Shown here piece after piece: positions 47,080 through 58,299 of a DNA stretch of 64,000 nucleotides. The stretch spans positions 30,697,631 to 30,761,630 of the forward strand of contig OY821749.1 of the NCBI GenBank assembly GCA_963682055.1, written 5' to 3'. The stretch is from Primula veris (lineage: Eukaryota > Streptophyta > Magnoliopsida > Ericales > Primulaceae). The notes beneath the pieces are model-generated. The model did no database searches, had not been told where the DNA came from, and worked only from the letters and a program-made list of their open reading frames with translations. Positions within the stretch are counted from its first letter, which is position 1; each line of letters starts with the position of its first letter. Position numbers and translations under genes: made by a program.

Positions 47080-48054
47080 ATGTCGATTTTTACTAAAGCT
47101 GCAGAGTTACTTAAAGAGCTAGCGGAAGCTAAGGATAGAGCTATTGCAAATCCATCCTATGCGGATTTTGAACCTCCATCCGATTGGCGAAAAAGTGATG
47201 AAAGCGAAACTCTTCTGCTCTATCTTCCTGGTAGTTCAATAATATGCTTTTCTTACAAGTACTTTATAATGAAAGCAGAAATAAATGTTGGATACAGTCA
47301 CGATTTCAATACTGAATCTATCAGTATAAGCGAGACCAGCTCGTCAGATGTGGACATGATCGTCGCATTGATCGGTTGTCTACTTTATTGTTTGACAAGT
47401 TGGAACATTTTTCTTTTGGTTCTTAATTTTATAACTCAATTTTGGTTCTGAAGTAGGATGAGAGTAAGATTTAATGTTGTTACACTAGCAAAAGGAAGAA
47501 GTATCCTGATACAAATTTATTTCCTAAACTTGATTTTTTTTATTAATCGTTACGTCTCTAATAGTATTCTTTTGTGAAGTACAGAGTTTAAAAAGGAACA
47601 GCTAAAAGTACAGATTAGCAATATGAAAACCCTAATCATATCGGGGGAGCGTCAACTAGATGAAAACAAGAAGAGCCGGTTTTGTAAGAGAATTACAGTT
47701 CCAGGAGACTGCAATGAGAATGAAATCCGTGCTAAATTTGTTGATGGCCTTCTACAGATTAAGATGCCCAAGAAAAACTCATTTTCTGATTTTAAGCAAG
47801 AACAAAATCCAGATGTTACCCAAAATCAAGGTAGTGAATTGCCTAATTTATCTAATGAAAAAAAAAGTAAAGCAAACAATACTGAGGTACCAAGAAATGT
47901 GACAAATATTGCGTCTACCAATGATGAAATTCAAAATCCTTCAAGATTTAGAAACTTATCTAAAGTCTCAATGAGGGTCGTAGCGGTGACGCTGGTGGTG
48001 GTGGTATGTCTTGGAGCTCTTATTGTTTATTCATGTTTGTTTTTACTAGCTTGA
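47080..48054 (+). CDS. RTM2-like protein: alpha-crystallin (HSP20) domain plus C-terminal anchor
   Basis: Two exons, 47,080-47,230 and 47,585-48,054, with GT-AG junctions and matching phase, give 206 residues. After an N-terminal helix (MSIFTKAAELLKELAEAKDR) comes the family signature YADFEPPSDWRKSDESETLL. The HSP20 core FKKEQLKVQISN, LIISGERQL and FVDGLLQIKMPKK follows. A hydrophilic linker leads to a single hydrophobic segment (about 184-204) near the C-terminus. This layout matches RESTRICTED TEV MOVEMENT 2-type proteins of plants, some of which limit long-distance movement of potyviruses in phloem. Most family members have no known role. Exon 1 could begin further upstream: an ATG at 46,654 (MSNSDHTDKG) is followed by a possible donor but cannot be joined in frame, so ATG 47,080 is used. 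Confidence 0.82.
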
Positions 48055-48326
48055 AGCTAATTATAAATTTACTCCAAATAAACTTCTTCTTCTTTTTTTT
48101 CACTCCAATAAACTTGTGGATCTGAATACTTAATTTGTTATGTTACCTGCTGACCTTTATAAACATTTCATTTGTGAAATTAATCCACTTGGTGTGTTAT
48201 AATGTTATTTTGTGTACATGTATATATCTAATGTAGTCTTTCGTAATGGAAGAAAGGATCATATCTTATTGTGTTCATCCAATTTTCCTTAGCAAGCTTG
48301 GTGCTTAACATGAATTTTGATTTGTT

Positions 48327-48895
48327 AGCCGTTTTGAATAACCTTTCAACTTTTGATCGCCTTAAAAAAATGGGGCTTGTTAAAATTAATGGATGTCCGC
48401 TTTGTCTAAAAAATGCGGAAAGTGTAAACCACATATTTTTTCAATGCGAGTTTTCTAGAAGAGTGAGGATTCTCGGTTGTTCAAAAGCTGGATTTATGGG
48501 CTCGTGTGTGACTTGGAACGAGTGAGTTAATTGGTCAAGTGAAGTTTTCAAAGTAAAATCGGCCTCCGCTACACTAGGAAAGTGTTTACTCGTATCGACG
48601 GTATGTAGTTTATGGCGGGAAATGCAATGTTAGAATTAACGAAGGAAGGGCGTCTAGTCCCGGACAAGTTTTTAGAATCATTGAGTTTTATGTAATTAAT
48701 AGCATGAACAAGTTAAGTAATGTTACTAACAATCGTAGAAATATGTTTATTAGTAGATATTGGAAGCTTAGCCCAAACTTTGTTGGCGATTAGGCTTCAT
48801 AGCCTATCAAGTAATTTAATTTCTTGTAATCGTTTTGTTCGAGAATTATACCCCTTCACTTATCAATACACGATTCGTTTAATCTTTAAAAAAAA
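48327..48895 (+). mobile_element. 5'-truncated LINE (non-LTR retrotransposon) 3' end
   Basis: Encodes the end of a LINE polyprotein: the zinc-binding reverse-transcriptase tail with LNNLSTFDRLKKMGL, CPLCLKN, VNHIFFQC. Near the end is a stop-containing stretch and RYWKLSPNFVGD-type coding followed by a stop. It finishes in a short A-run. An identical 17-bp duplication, ATGAATTTTGATTTGTT, flanks it at 48,310-48,326 and 48,896-48,912, proving target-primed insertion of about 570 bp. It lies about 270 bp after the RTM2-like stop codon. It is broken by frameshifts and too short to move. Confidence 0.9.
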
Positions 48896-49184
48896 ATGAA
48901 TTTTGATTTGTTTTTTCTTTTGTGTGTAGGTAAATTGTATATATACGTATGTGTTTGAATGTTGTTTTATGCGTGTAGATAATCTTGGCCCTTGCTATTC
49001 TTATTGGGATCACTCAATCGAAATATCAACTAAAACTGCTATACTGTACAATGTTAATTAACATACAATTATACTCCACAAATCTCAATTACTTTTGACA
49101 TCCGAAGTCTATGTATATTGGCGCCTAAAGCCATATAACTTGCGGGTAGAGCCCGTTGTTAAAATAGAATCATTCCTGCAGGTA

Positions 49185-49310
49185 CCGAAAAATGAATTTA
49201 CTTTGTAGAGTATTTCTATATCGGTGTTGCATAAATTTACTTTGTAGTTTGATACTATTTGGTTCCAATTTAACATCTTTCTTTTCATACCGAATAATTT
49301 TGTCTCCTTT
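49185..49310 (+). pseudogene. Relic of a DC1-gene 3' end
   Basis: The segment GTAGAGTATTTCTATATCGG, then AAATTTACTTTGTAGTTTGA and CAATTTAACATCTTTCTTTT resembles the 3' flank of the large DC1 gene (53,945-54,050: TTTTAGAGTATTTCTATTTT, TGTGTAGTTTGATTCGAATT). It has no coding capacity. The overlapping 130-codon ORF is not supported. Confidence 0.5.
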
Positions 49311-50149
49311 CTTAAGTATTTTTAATGTTGTTAGTTGTTGGTTAGTTTTTTTTCCTTGTAAATTAACCGTGTATCATATTCGAGCTTTGTTTTCGGTATT
49401 TAAGACAAGCGTGATGAACAAGCTAAGACTTTTGTGTTTATTAAGGTATCAAATACTCTCTCTAGATTTTTTTCCTCTTTTGTGTTTTTTTAGTAAGTTC
49501 TGTTCGTTACTAAAAAATTGGAATAATTCTGTGAATCGGGGAATGTTTATTGATATTGGTTGGCATGTCGTGGTTAGCCCTTAATCATATCTTGAGTTAA
49601 GTTCTTGAGGATTTATATCCGTTGTGATTCTATACAATGCCGAAATTTTTAGAGCACCATTGTTTGAGCCTTGAAAAAACTGCAAATATACAAATTAACT
49701 TTTGATTAACATATAGTCATCGTCTCCTATCTGCTGCTTGGGTAATGGGTTGATGATAGACTGTAAAGCTAGACGAGATGAGTACAAAACGACCATTGGG
49801 TGGGTTTCCGTCATCCTTATTAAAAGTTTTTGCAATTTATTGTAAAACAGTGTCAAATTTCGAAGCAATAGGTAAAAGATGAATTTGAGAGGAGAATGAA
49901 CAAAACTTACTTAACTGATTATAAAAAAAAACTAGTAAACTTATCTGACACGGTCCAACTAGTTGCTTTAGTAAACTAATGCTTGTCTAACTGATCATAT
50001 TAGCTGTCGAGGTTTGGCTTTAGAACCCATCTTGTAATTTCCATTTCATGAATTGGGTAGTAAATATAACAAGTACCACTTGACAGGTTATCTATGGTGC
50101 ATAGAAGACTAAGCACATGTATTTGTGTAATTTCTTATTGTTGAGTGGG

Positions 50150-50595
50150 AACGTGGAAGGGGAGCTACGACATCACTTCCATGAGCATTCGCTTATTTTA
50201 ACAACCGAATAGACCAAGACTAATAATGATCATTGGGACTTGGAAATCAATTGCGATGGGTGTTTGACACCAATCTTGGGTTCTTTCTACAGTTGTGGAG
50301 AGTGGCGCTACTCTTCTTGCATAAGGTATGCGCCAAACTACCAATGAATTGTACCAATATATGCACACAAATCTTGTAATTTCATTTCTATATTTTCTCA
50401 AAGTGTTGCTGTTAGCTGCAATTGTGATTTGTGCTGTAAAGACGTGACGGTTTTTTTTATCGTTGTATCATATGTGATTTTAGTGTCGATACCATATGTG
50501 CTTCCACATCACACAATCGAAGATATATGTCATAAGCATCCATTAATTCCTATACAGATTCTAAGCTCTTTTCCCTGCCATATACTGTAATCATA
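50150..50595 (+). pseudogene. DC1-domain gene relic
   Basis: Broken DC1 coding sequence. GELRHHFHEHSLILTTE ends at a stop, then INCDGCLTPILGSFYSCGE is followed by a frameshift before the expected YFFLHKVCA segment. Further on are CNCDLC, ICDFSVDTICAS and ICHKHPLIPIQILSSFPCHI in shifting frames. It is co-linear with domains 1-3 of the gene at 51,507. It lacks a start codon in frame and ends abruptly near 50,590. Confidence 0.8.
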
Positions 50596-51506
50596 TAATC
50601 AGAAATTTGCATCAATTTTATTGGTGTCGGTAATATTCCGGGCCACATGGCTCGGATGTGTAGCTAAGGCTTAGACTAAGAATTTTCCATCATGTAAATC
50701 GTTGTATCAGATTAAAGTCGCATGCGATCTCTTTTTTCTCAAATTAGGACTAGCGAGAGAAATTCTTTACTTTGTTAATTTAAGAAAATTTCAGAAAAAA
50801 AAAGACCAAATCTATACGTTTGTGTTCTCACGCAAAAGTGAACATCTTTAGCACCTTTGTGTGAGTGAGAGAGTGACCAAAAGTGTTATTAAAGTGCAAA
50901 TTGCATAACATAATTTCCTTTTTTGAGAAAGTAAATATCAGATTTCATTTTAGAAACAGGAGACATTCATCCTCATAGGCTGTCACGTCACTGCCGCCGG
51001 CGTTCTTAATCTACAGGCTCGAAGCTTATGCTTTTATGTTAAGCGCAGCTTTTAATTTCATGACTTTTGCAATTTCACTGGCAACTCATTCATGCTAACT
51101 GTTTCGTTGCGGCTTAAATTGTCTCGTGATTGACCTTATGTCATGCTTTTATGATTAACAAAAGCACCTTCATAGATTCATTATAAAGTTTAAAAACATT
51201 AGTGTTGTTAGAAATCAGGTACTCCCTTTTAAAAATAATTTCATAAAATTAATCTTTCCAAATATGTTTTAACAATCTCTTATAATATCTCGCTCAATTT
51301 GGCATACTTGGGGAGCATTAATTATTTTTCTTTATGCATCTTCTACTTTCCTGGAATAAAGTTTTACTTTTCTTATAAAGTGAACTTCAAGCAGTTAAAG
51401 TTTAAACAAAATAATTGCAACTATCAGTTGAGAATTTGTAAATCTGATAACTTGTACTTATCACTTGACAGGCAACACCGGTATCAGATAATAATCAGAA
51501 AAAGAC

Positions 51507-53900
51507 ATGGAGGGGAGAGAGTTACAACATATATTCCATAAGCATCCATTGATTCTTAAAGCCGAACAGTCAAAAACTAATGGTGACAATGATCATCCAG
51601 AGGCGGAGATTAAGTGTCATGGGTGTCGGATAGCAATTTTGGGCCCTTTCTACAGATGCAAAGAGTGTCAATACTTCTTGCATAAAGTATGCGCCGAACT
51701 ACCGAGTGAATTGGGCCATCCCTTGCACCCGGAACACCCTCTCACCCTCCTTTCAAGTTATCCTTATAAAATTGGTAAATATTGTTGCAGTTTGTGTGGA
51801 GAAAGTGGTTCTTCTGGGTACAAGTTCATTTACCATTGTTCCATATGTAGGTTTTTTGTGGACACGATATGTGCTTCGGCAACACAAAAAATTAAAATTA
51901 AATGTCATCCACATCCATTAACCCCGTTACAGACTCCAATCGCCTTCGTCTGTCATATTTGTCGGAAAAAAGAAAAGGGTTTGTCTTACAAGTGTTACAG
52001 TTGCCCCTTTTGGGTTCACCAAAACTGTACCTTATTGGCTGACACGGTTGAACATAGCCATTATGAAGATCCATATCCATTCATAGAGCTGCAACATTTC
52101 TTCCATGACCATCCTTTGACGCTCATAGCCAATGAGCGCAAAACTGAAGATGCAAACATGAAAATAGAATGTTATGGATGTAGGACACAAATACTGGGCC
52201 CTTTCTACAGTTGCGGAGACTGTCGATACTTCTTGCATAAGGTATGCGCCGAACTACCAAGTGCATTAGACCACCCCCTACACTTACAACACCCTCTCAC
52301 CCTCCTTCCGCGTTTTCTTGATGATTTTCAATGCAGTTTGTGTAGAGAAACTGGGTCCGGAGTAATGGGTTACACTTGCTCCATATGTGAGTTTTATGTG
52401 GACATGAAATGTGCTTCAGCAACACGTGATTCATGATAAATGTCACCCACATCCATTAACTCCTTCACAGGACCCGATCGCATTCCCCTGTCATATTTGT
52501 CTGGTAGAGGAGAAAAGTCCCTCATACAGGTGTAACATTTGCCCTTTTGGGGTTCACCAAAATTGTACATTGATACCTAACACAGTTAAACACAGTTATC
52601 ATGACCATCTTCTCAAACTTTTACCGTCAATTCCATTTGAGTTTAGCAAGGTCAGCAAGTCATGTGACATCTGTCATAGTAAGCTCTTCATGTTTCAATG
52701 CATCTACGGTTGTGTTAGGTGTCTGTTTTTTTCCCATGTCAGTTGCGCAAGATCAGAAACCACAAAGTCACCGTCAACGTCAAGGTTAGTCAAACTATTA
52801 ATATAATAACTTCATGGGTTGTCTATCCCGTGTATTTTCCAGCCATGCGAATTTAGAAATGATGATGATAAAAATGATCTTCATAATTTTTATTACTAAC
52901 TTGGTGCATTATAACTTACAGGGATCAAAATACCGATGGTCAAAGTCTAATATGTTTGCCCATGAAACAAGATTCGACGGATTTTATATCACGGTTTGTT
53001 CGGAATTATATTGATGAAGATGCTAACATGGATAATAAGATCGATTATATTGGCCATGAGCACCCGTTGTTCCTGATTGATGAGGAAACGACTGATAAAA
53101 CATGTGAAGCGTGTGCAATACGGATATTGGCTCCCTCCTACGGTTGTATAGACTGTGATTATTTCCTACACAGGTGTTGTACCGATTTACCCAAACAAAT
53201 TCGCCACCCACTCCACTCTAGAGACCAACTTACCCTCCAGAGTGCGCAAATGTCCATGTGGTGTAAATGCTGCGGCCAGTATTGCAATTCATTTTTCTAT
53301 GAGTGCTTAGAATGTGAAGACTTTAGGATCGACATCAAATGTGCTTCAATATTGCAAGGAGTTGTATACTATGAAGCTCACAAACACCCCCTTTTACCAA
53401 CAATCAAATCATGGAACACCGTGTGTACTGCATGTGGTTTGGTACCTAAGACTATCCTTACTAAGCATTTCCTACAATGCAACACATGTAGCTTCGTATT
53501 ATGCCTCAGTTGTGCTATGATGCCAGGTGTTATAAAGCATAGGTACGGAAAATCAGAGCCCTTCAAATTAACATATTCTCCGTTTGAAAATCATGATGAC
53601 GAATATATATGTGAGATATGTCTGAAAGAGCTAAACCCAAAAGAGTGGTTCTACCATTGTGTCTATGCTGATCAATTCACTCATATAAGGTGCATGCTTC
53701 GGGCTGGGGCATGTTCAAATATCAAGTACGGAAAGTCTTATATGTATGACTACAAACACGAACACAAGGTTACTACGATTTCATGTACTTACGATGGCAG
53801 TCAATGCAGCGAATGTCGTGAACCTTTGAGGAGGAATGAATGTGCAGGTATTGGGCTTGAATGTATACCTTGTAACTTCAGGATTCATCTAAATTGCTAA
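51507..53900 (+). CDS. Large DC1-domain (cysteine/histidine-rich C1) protein, with a +1 frameshift
   Basis: Exon 1 is 51,507-52,784 and exon 2 is 52,922-53,900, joined by a GT-AG intron in phase. Exon 1 stops at 52,436 because one extra base lies between CASAT and the continuing frame (VIHDKCHPHPLTP) near 52,428. Counting that single base out, the two exons make 751 codons. About 12 DC1 zinc-binding units (HPL..CxxC..FxC..CxxFxxHxxC) run end to end; units 4-6 repeat units 1-3 as a block. The protein ends FRIHLNC. DC1 proteins are plant-specific and have been linked to stress, hormone or defence responses; no activity can be assigned. The frameshift may be a real null allele, a sequencing error, or a shorter 309-residue product. 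Confidence 0.8.
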
Positions 53901-55499
53901 AAGAAAAGGAGAGATACAAAGTTGAAGTATACCTGAAGGATTTTGACGGAAAATAGAGTTTTAGAGTATTTCTATTTTGATGTGAAGAATAAATTAACTG
54001 TGTGTAGTTTGATTCGAATTGTTGACAATTTAATACTTTTCTTTATATATTAAAAGTCTATGTTTACATTTTGACCTGTTCCAATTTATAAATATAATTT
54101 TCATAACAAATAAAATCACATTTACATCCTTTCCAACATAAACTTTGTGAAAAATTAAGAGCCAAATCCATAAATTAATGTCTTAATTATATAAAAAGGG
54201 AGAATGAGGCTTGATGAGGAAGTGCCTGCTCCTTTTTAAGTATAAATACTCCATCCGTTCCAAATTAATTGTCCTCTACGAAATTACGTGCAATTTTGAC
54301 CGGCTTATAACATATATCAAAATTGTCGAAATGAAAAATTTCAAAACTAAATCATATAATTTAATGTTTGAACTATATGATTAACTTTTGAAAATTTTCA
54401 TTCCGACAATTTTGATACAAATTATTGACCAGTCAAAATTACACGTAGTTTCATAATGGACAATTAATTGGGAACGGAATGAAGTAAGTTTTATTGAGTT
54501 ATCTAGCATCATGTAGTTTATATTTCAGATGCTGAAATTATTACTGTATGTGTAGAGCATATATAACAGTGTTCGAGCCCCGGCCATTGGCCTCTTTTTT
54601 GTTTTAATTCATTTGTAATCTTTTGTAGCATATCAATGATCCTCAAATTTTTAATTATTTTGTATTCATAGTTTTAAGGATTTCACATTTGGTAGTTAGG
54701 TATGCATATAATACATGCTTATAGCAAGTACGTAAAATCTATCTTTATACTTTTTAATATGACACTAATAATTTCAAAATTTGAAAACATAACAAGATTA
54801 CCCCCAAACTACAATATTATATATACAAGAGACCTCATTACCATGCATATTCTTTTGTAAATCATTTAAAAGTAACTTTTCAAAAATAGTGCAACACTGT
54901 TTTTAGACTTTTATGGGGGAATTTCCCCCAAAAAATATAGTTTTTTTGATGACAAGAGTAAAATAGAAGCGCATACAAGAGTAATTTGAGAAAAGTTAGA
55001 AATGACTTATAATGTGGAACAGATGGAGTAGCAAAGAAGTCCCGGGCAAAGTTCTTTTCCTAAAAAAATTAAATTATTTTCAACAATTTTATTAGAATTA
55101 AAATTGACTTTCGTAAGAATAACTTCTATTTTAATCGATAATTCTTTTTAAAATCTATGTTGAAATAAAAAAATCACTTCTCATCCATGATTTGTGAACT
55201 ATAATTGTTATATTGTCATAAATTTATATATACACACATCATTCTATGTTACGTACAAGTTGCTTAGTGGCTAGTTTCATCAATCAGGCAACCACCGCAT
55301 TTTTTATATGGTTATAAATTAGATAAGTTAAGTGGGCATGTACCAATATTTCTTTAAAGAAAAATAATAAAAAACAGTTAAAACTAAACTTTTTCTAAGT
55401 AAAATAGTGAAATATACACGATTATCAAAAAATCTCATACGCACCCGACCATCTCATATACAAAAACACGCATAAAATTCCACATCTAAATAAAATGAA
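53901..55499. other. Intergenic spacer downstream of the DC1 gene
   Basis: Contains the 3' UTR of the DC1 gene and a Stowaway-like MITE (listed separately). The tRNA-like phrase GTTCGAGCCCCGGCC at about 54,572-54,586 lacks a matching acceptor stem or A-box. Otherwise AT-rich without motifs. Confidence 0.5.
54249..54484. mobile_element. Stowaway-like MITE (CTCCATCCGTTCC ends), second copy
   Basis: Starts CTCCATCCGTTCCAAATTAA and ends GGGAACGGAATGAAG. TA flanks at 54,247-54,248 and 54,485-54,486. Same length (236 bp) and arms as the copy at 31,002; its right tip has mutated away from GGAGGGAG. Confidence 0.85.
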
Positions 55500-55727
55500 T
55501 CAGTTGGGAACTTGTTTTACAACAACCATATTCTTGTTCCGAACTAAAGAAATAGAAACAGTCTTCGGAACTGTATTGCTTTCATAAGCCTGGGGCCAAA
55601 TAACCGTCTTCGAATGTTGCTTATTGTTTTCCACAGCTTCGGGGTTATTTGGATCGACTTCTGCTTTTTTTGGTCGTGGATAGTAGAAATCGGTGGGGAA
55701 GAAGTAGTACTGAAGAAGGCCTGCCAT
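55500..55727 (-). CDS. Small 75-residue plant protein, function unknown
   Basis: ATG at 55,727 (a second in-frame ATG lies 6 bp upstream) to the stop at 55,500. The N-terminus MAGLLQYYFFPTDFYYPRP is aromatic- and proline-rich and is followed by a polar stretch (KKAEVDPNNPEAVENNKQH) and a basic tail. A TATATAA-like motif lies at about 55,790-55,797 on the minus strand, some 65 bp upstream of the start. Short proteins opening MAG..YYFFPTDF..PR are, to my recollection, a recurring uncharacterised plant family; I cannot verify this here. No membrane segment or signal peptide is clear. Confidence 0.6.
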   Translation of the reverse strand: MAGLLQYYFFPTDFYYPRPKKAEVDPNNPEAVENNKQHSKTVIWPQAYESNTVPKTVSISLVRNKNMVVVKQVPN

Positions 55728-56414
55728 TCTCAAGTTTTTTTTTCTTTTGGAAAATATGTGAATTGTGAATATCCTTAATTGTTGAGACCATTATATATGT
55801 GATGGAAATAGCCATAAAGAGTTGTAATAGACTTGTGAGTTACGTATAATGAGTGTTAGACTTTCAAGTTTTTAACGTTTGGTTGAATTTGTCATACAGA
55901 ACATGAAAGAACATTAGAAGATTCTTTCCTAGTGTCCAAGTAAATACTTCTAGAATTTAGGGAATTGATTCATAATAATAAAGAGCAAGTACTAGGAACT
56001 TTCATAAATATGGGGGAATTGTTTCAAGAAGACCAGCGTTTTTGGTTTTGTATATTTCAAGTTGCAATTTTTTGTTTCTAAGCCCATGTATTTCATTTCA
56101 CTGTACCATTGATACTCGTTTTTGTTTTTGTGGTATTTTCCCTCACTTTTTTATTTTTCTCTTAATCATCAATAAATAAAAAAATGGGTATAAAAAAACA
56201 TGGTCATAATGATTGATCATATCATCTAATTTAGCATCTTCATCAATATAATTCCCAACAAACCGTGATAATAAATCAGTATCTTGATTTCTGTTAGTAG
56301 TATTTGACCAAAACAGTAATTAATATAAATCAAATACGTACATTAATTATCATCATCATTGTATTTAGAATTAAATGCTACAACAAAACATTGATCATGC
56401 CTCATGCCTTTGTG

Positions 56415-57178
56415 AAGATGATAATATAGACTAACCTTGACCTTGACAACGATGATGAGGTTTCTGATCTTCCACAATGGATATGAGCGAAAAACTTGCA
56501 CCCTTCACAATAATAGCTGCACTGGAACGGAAACAAGTTGTCGTAACAGATGTCACAATTCTCGCTGTTGACTATATTCAAAAGGCACCGACGGCAAAAG
56601 TGTGAGGATATGGCGATGCTCGCTATGTATGACTGTATCCGGTAGCAAGGTATAATTTTGGTGGACCCGAAAGGGACAAACCATACATTTGTAGGAAACA
56701 CCTTCTTCATTCTTAAGGAAAATATGACATGGAAAAGAGGTAGGGATCTGAATGGGAATTAGGGGATGCATATGACATTTATCGATGATTGTGCACGATG
56801 TGGCAGAACACATCGTATCGACATCAAACTTACAAATAGAACAATGATAGAAGAACCCCTAACATGTTTTATGGCACAAACCACACATGCAATCATGATA
56901 ATTTGCAGGGCGAGGATTAGAAAGGAGACAGAGAAGATGTTGTTGGTGAATCGAGTGCTCCAACTCATTAGGTAGTTCGGCGAATACTGCAAAAAGTAAG
57001 GACATTGTACGCAAGTGTAGAAAGGTCCCAATATTGGTGTTAAACATCCTTCGCAACTGATTTCTAAGTCTGAATGATCAATATCATCATTACTTTTCCG
57101 GGCTTCAGCTTTGAGAATCAGCGGGTGCTCATGGAAGATATGTTGTAGCTGTGTATCCATATGCTTCTCCTCTCTCAA
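56415..57178 (-). pseudogene. Inverted DC1-domain pseudogene
   Basis: Minus-strand DC1 sequence starting at an ATG near 57,160 (MDTQLQHIFHEHPLILKAEA). It continues SCEGCLTPILGPFYTCVQCPYF and then shifts frame (AELPNELEHSIHQQHLLCLL), shifts again (KCHMHPLIPIQIPTSFPCHI, MVCPFRVHQNYTLLPDTV) and a third time (NCDICYDNLFPFQCSYYCEG, HIHCGRSETSSSLSRSR). It ends at a donor-like AAGGTTAGTC in the position of the exon-1 donor of the intact gene. It is co-linear with units 1-3 plus unit 7 of the large DC1 gene, with units 4-6 missing, and has at least three frameshifts. Opposite orientation to the intact gene. Confidence 0.85.
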
Positions 57179-57499
57179 GCTTTTCTAAGATTAGTTTGGT
57201 TTATTGCAAATTTAAGAAATAAATATACTTAATCTTATATGCATCATTGATCACCTATCAAGTGGTAATATAGTATATGTATCAGAAACTAACACCTGCC
57301 TATCGGGTTCTAAAGTCAAAACTCCTGATAATTTGTTAAAGTGGCTAAGCAAATATTAGTAAACTAAAAAGTAGCTTAATGACGTTGTTAGAGATGTTGA
57401 TTGCTAAGCTCAGCCAATTACAGAGAATATTATTGGGTATTCAACTTAATTTCTTATACAGTTGAGTATCTAGTAAAGATTTTATCGCGTTTGTTGAAA

Positions 57500-58260
57500 T
57501 TATCCTTCATCAGTAGCTAGCGAAATATGTGTTGTAGCAAAAACGTAAAAGGCTAATTTCACGACTTTTGTTTCAGGAAAATTAAGCAAATTAAGCATAA
57601 AATGCTTCACAAAAAGAGAAGTGTAAGACTCTCCATCATCTTGATGGGAGATTATATGAGTCCAATTTTGGCGGCATTCTGATCGAGTTAACACGGCTAA
57701 ATACTGGTACATAGTAATAGCAACCACTTGAGAGGTGAGAGACAGGAAACTTCAAACTTTTGTTGACTTACTGAGTCGGAAAATGAACGAGTTTCGGATT
57801 AGATTGAAAAGTGCTAAAATCGTGAACTTTAATAGCTCAAGAAAGGCTGAGCAAACTGTTACCATCAATACCAATCCCGAGCGAAGTAAAGTGGTTTACT
57901 GCGCCTAGGAACGACCATTGGTCGGGGCCCGCGAGCTTTTAAGAAAAATGCATCATTTTTCGCTCGTACAGTATGACCCAGCTGCGCCAGGGAAAAGAAT
58001 AGAAGAAACATCTGACTCCTTCATGCATGCTCCAGTTGGCTCGGGGGATATAGCTCTTTAGAGTATTTGAATTGGAACCTTCTCGTACAACGACCTTTAA
58101 CTCGCAAGACATGGGGAGGGGGAAGAAAAAGACTTAATCCCGGAGAAGAAAGACTGGCGACAAAGACCCGAGACTTGCTACCTTCGATTAACCCGTCGTC
58201 ATCATAGTAGTCATCCATTCACAAGTAGGTGTAAAATCCACTCACAAATTATTCGTACGT
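57500..58260. other. Possible organelle-derived insert (NUMT candidate)
   Basis: A GC-richer, low-repeat stretch quite unlike the AT-rich flanks, sharpest at 57,830-58,215, with phrases such as GGTCGGGGCCCGCGAGCTTT and TTTAACTCGCAAGACATGGG. Minus-strand ORFs of 75 and 65 residues cross it without a recognised domain. The composition resembles plant mitochondrial intergenic DNA. This is an inference from composition only. Confidence 0.35.
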
Positions 58261-58299
58261 AGCACTCTTTCTACATAAATGTTTTCGAGGGATGTATAC

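Noticed and set aside
54540..54600. tRNA-like T-arm sequence GTTCGAGCCCCGGCC
   Set aside because: No matching acceptor stem, D-arm or anticodon arm could be folded upstream; at most a tRNA-derived fragment.
58044..58066. GGGGATATAGCTC, similar to the start of an organellar tRNA
   Set aside because: The following bases do not form a cloverleaf and no T-arm is found, so only a chance or broken match.
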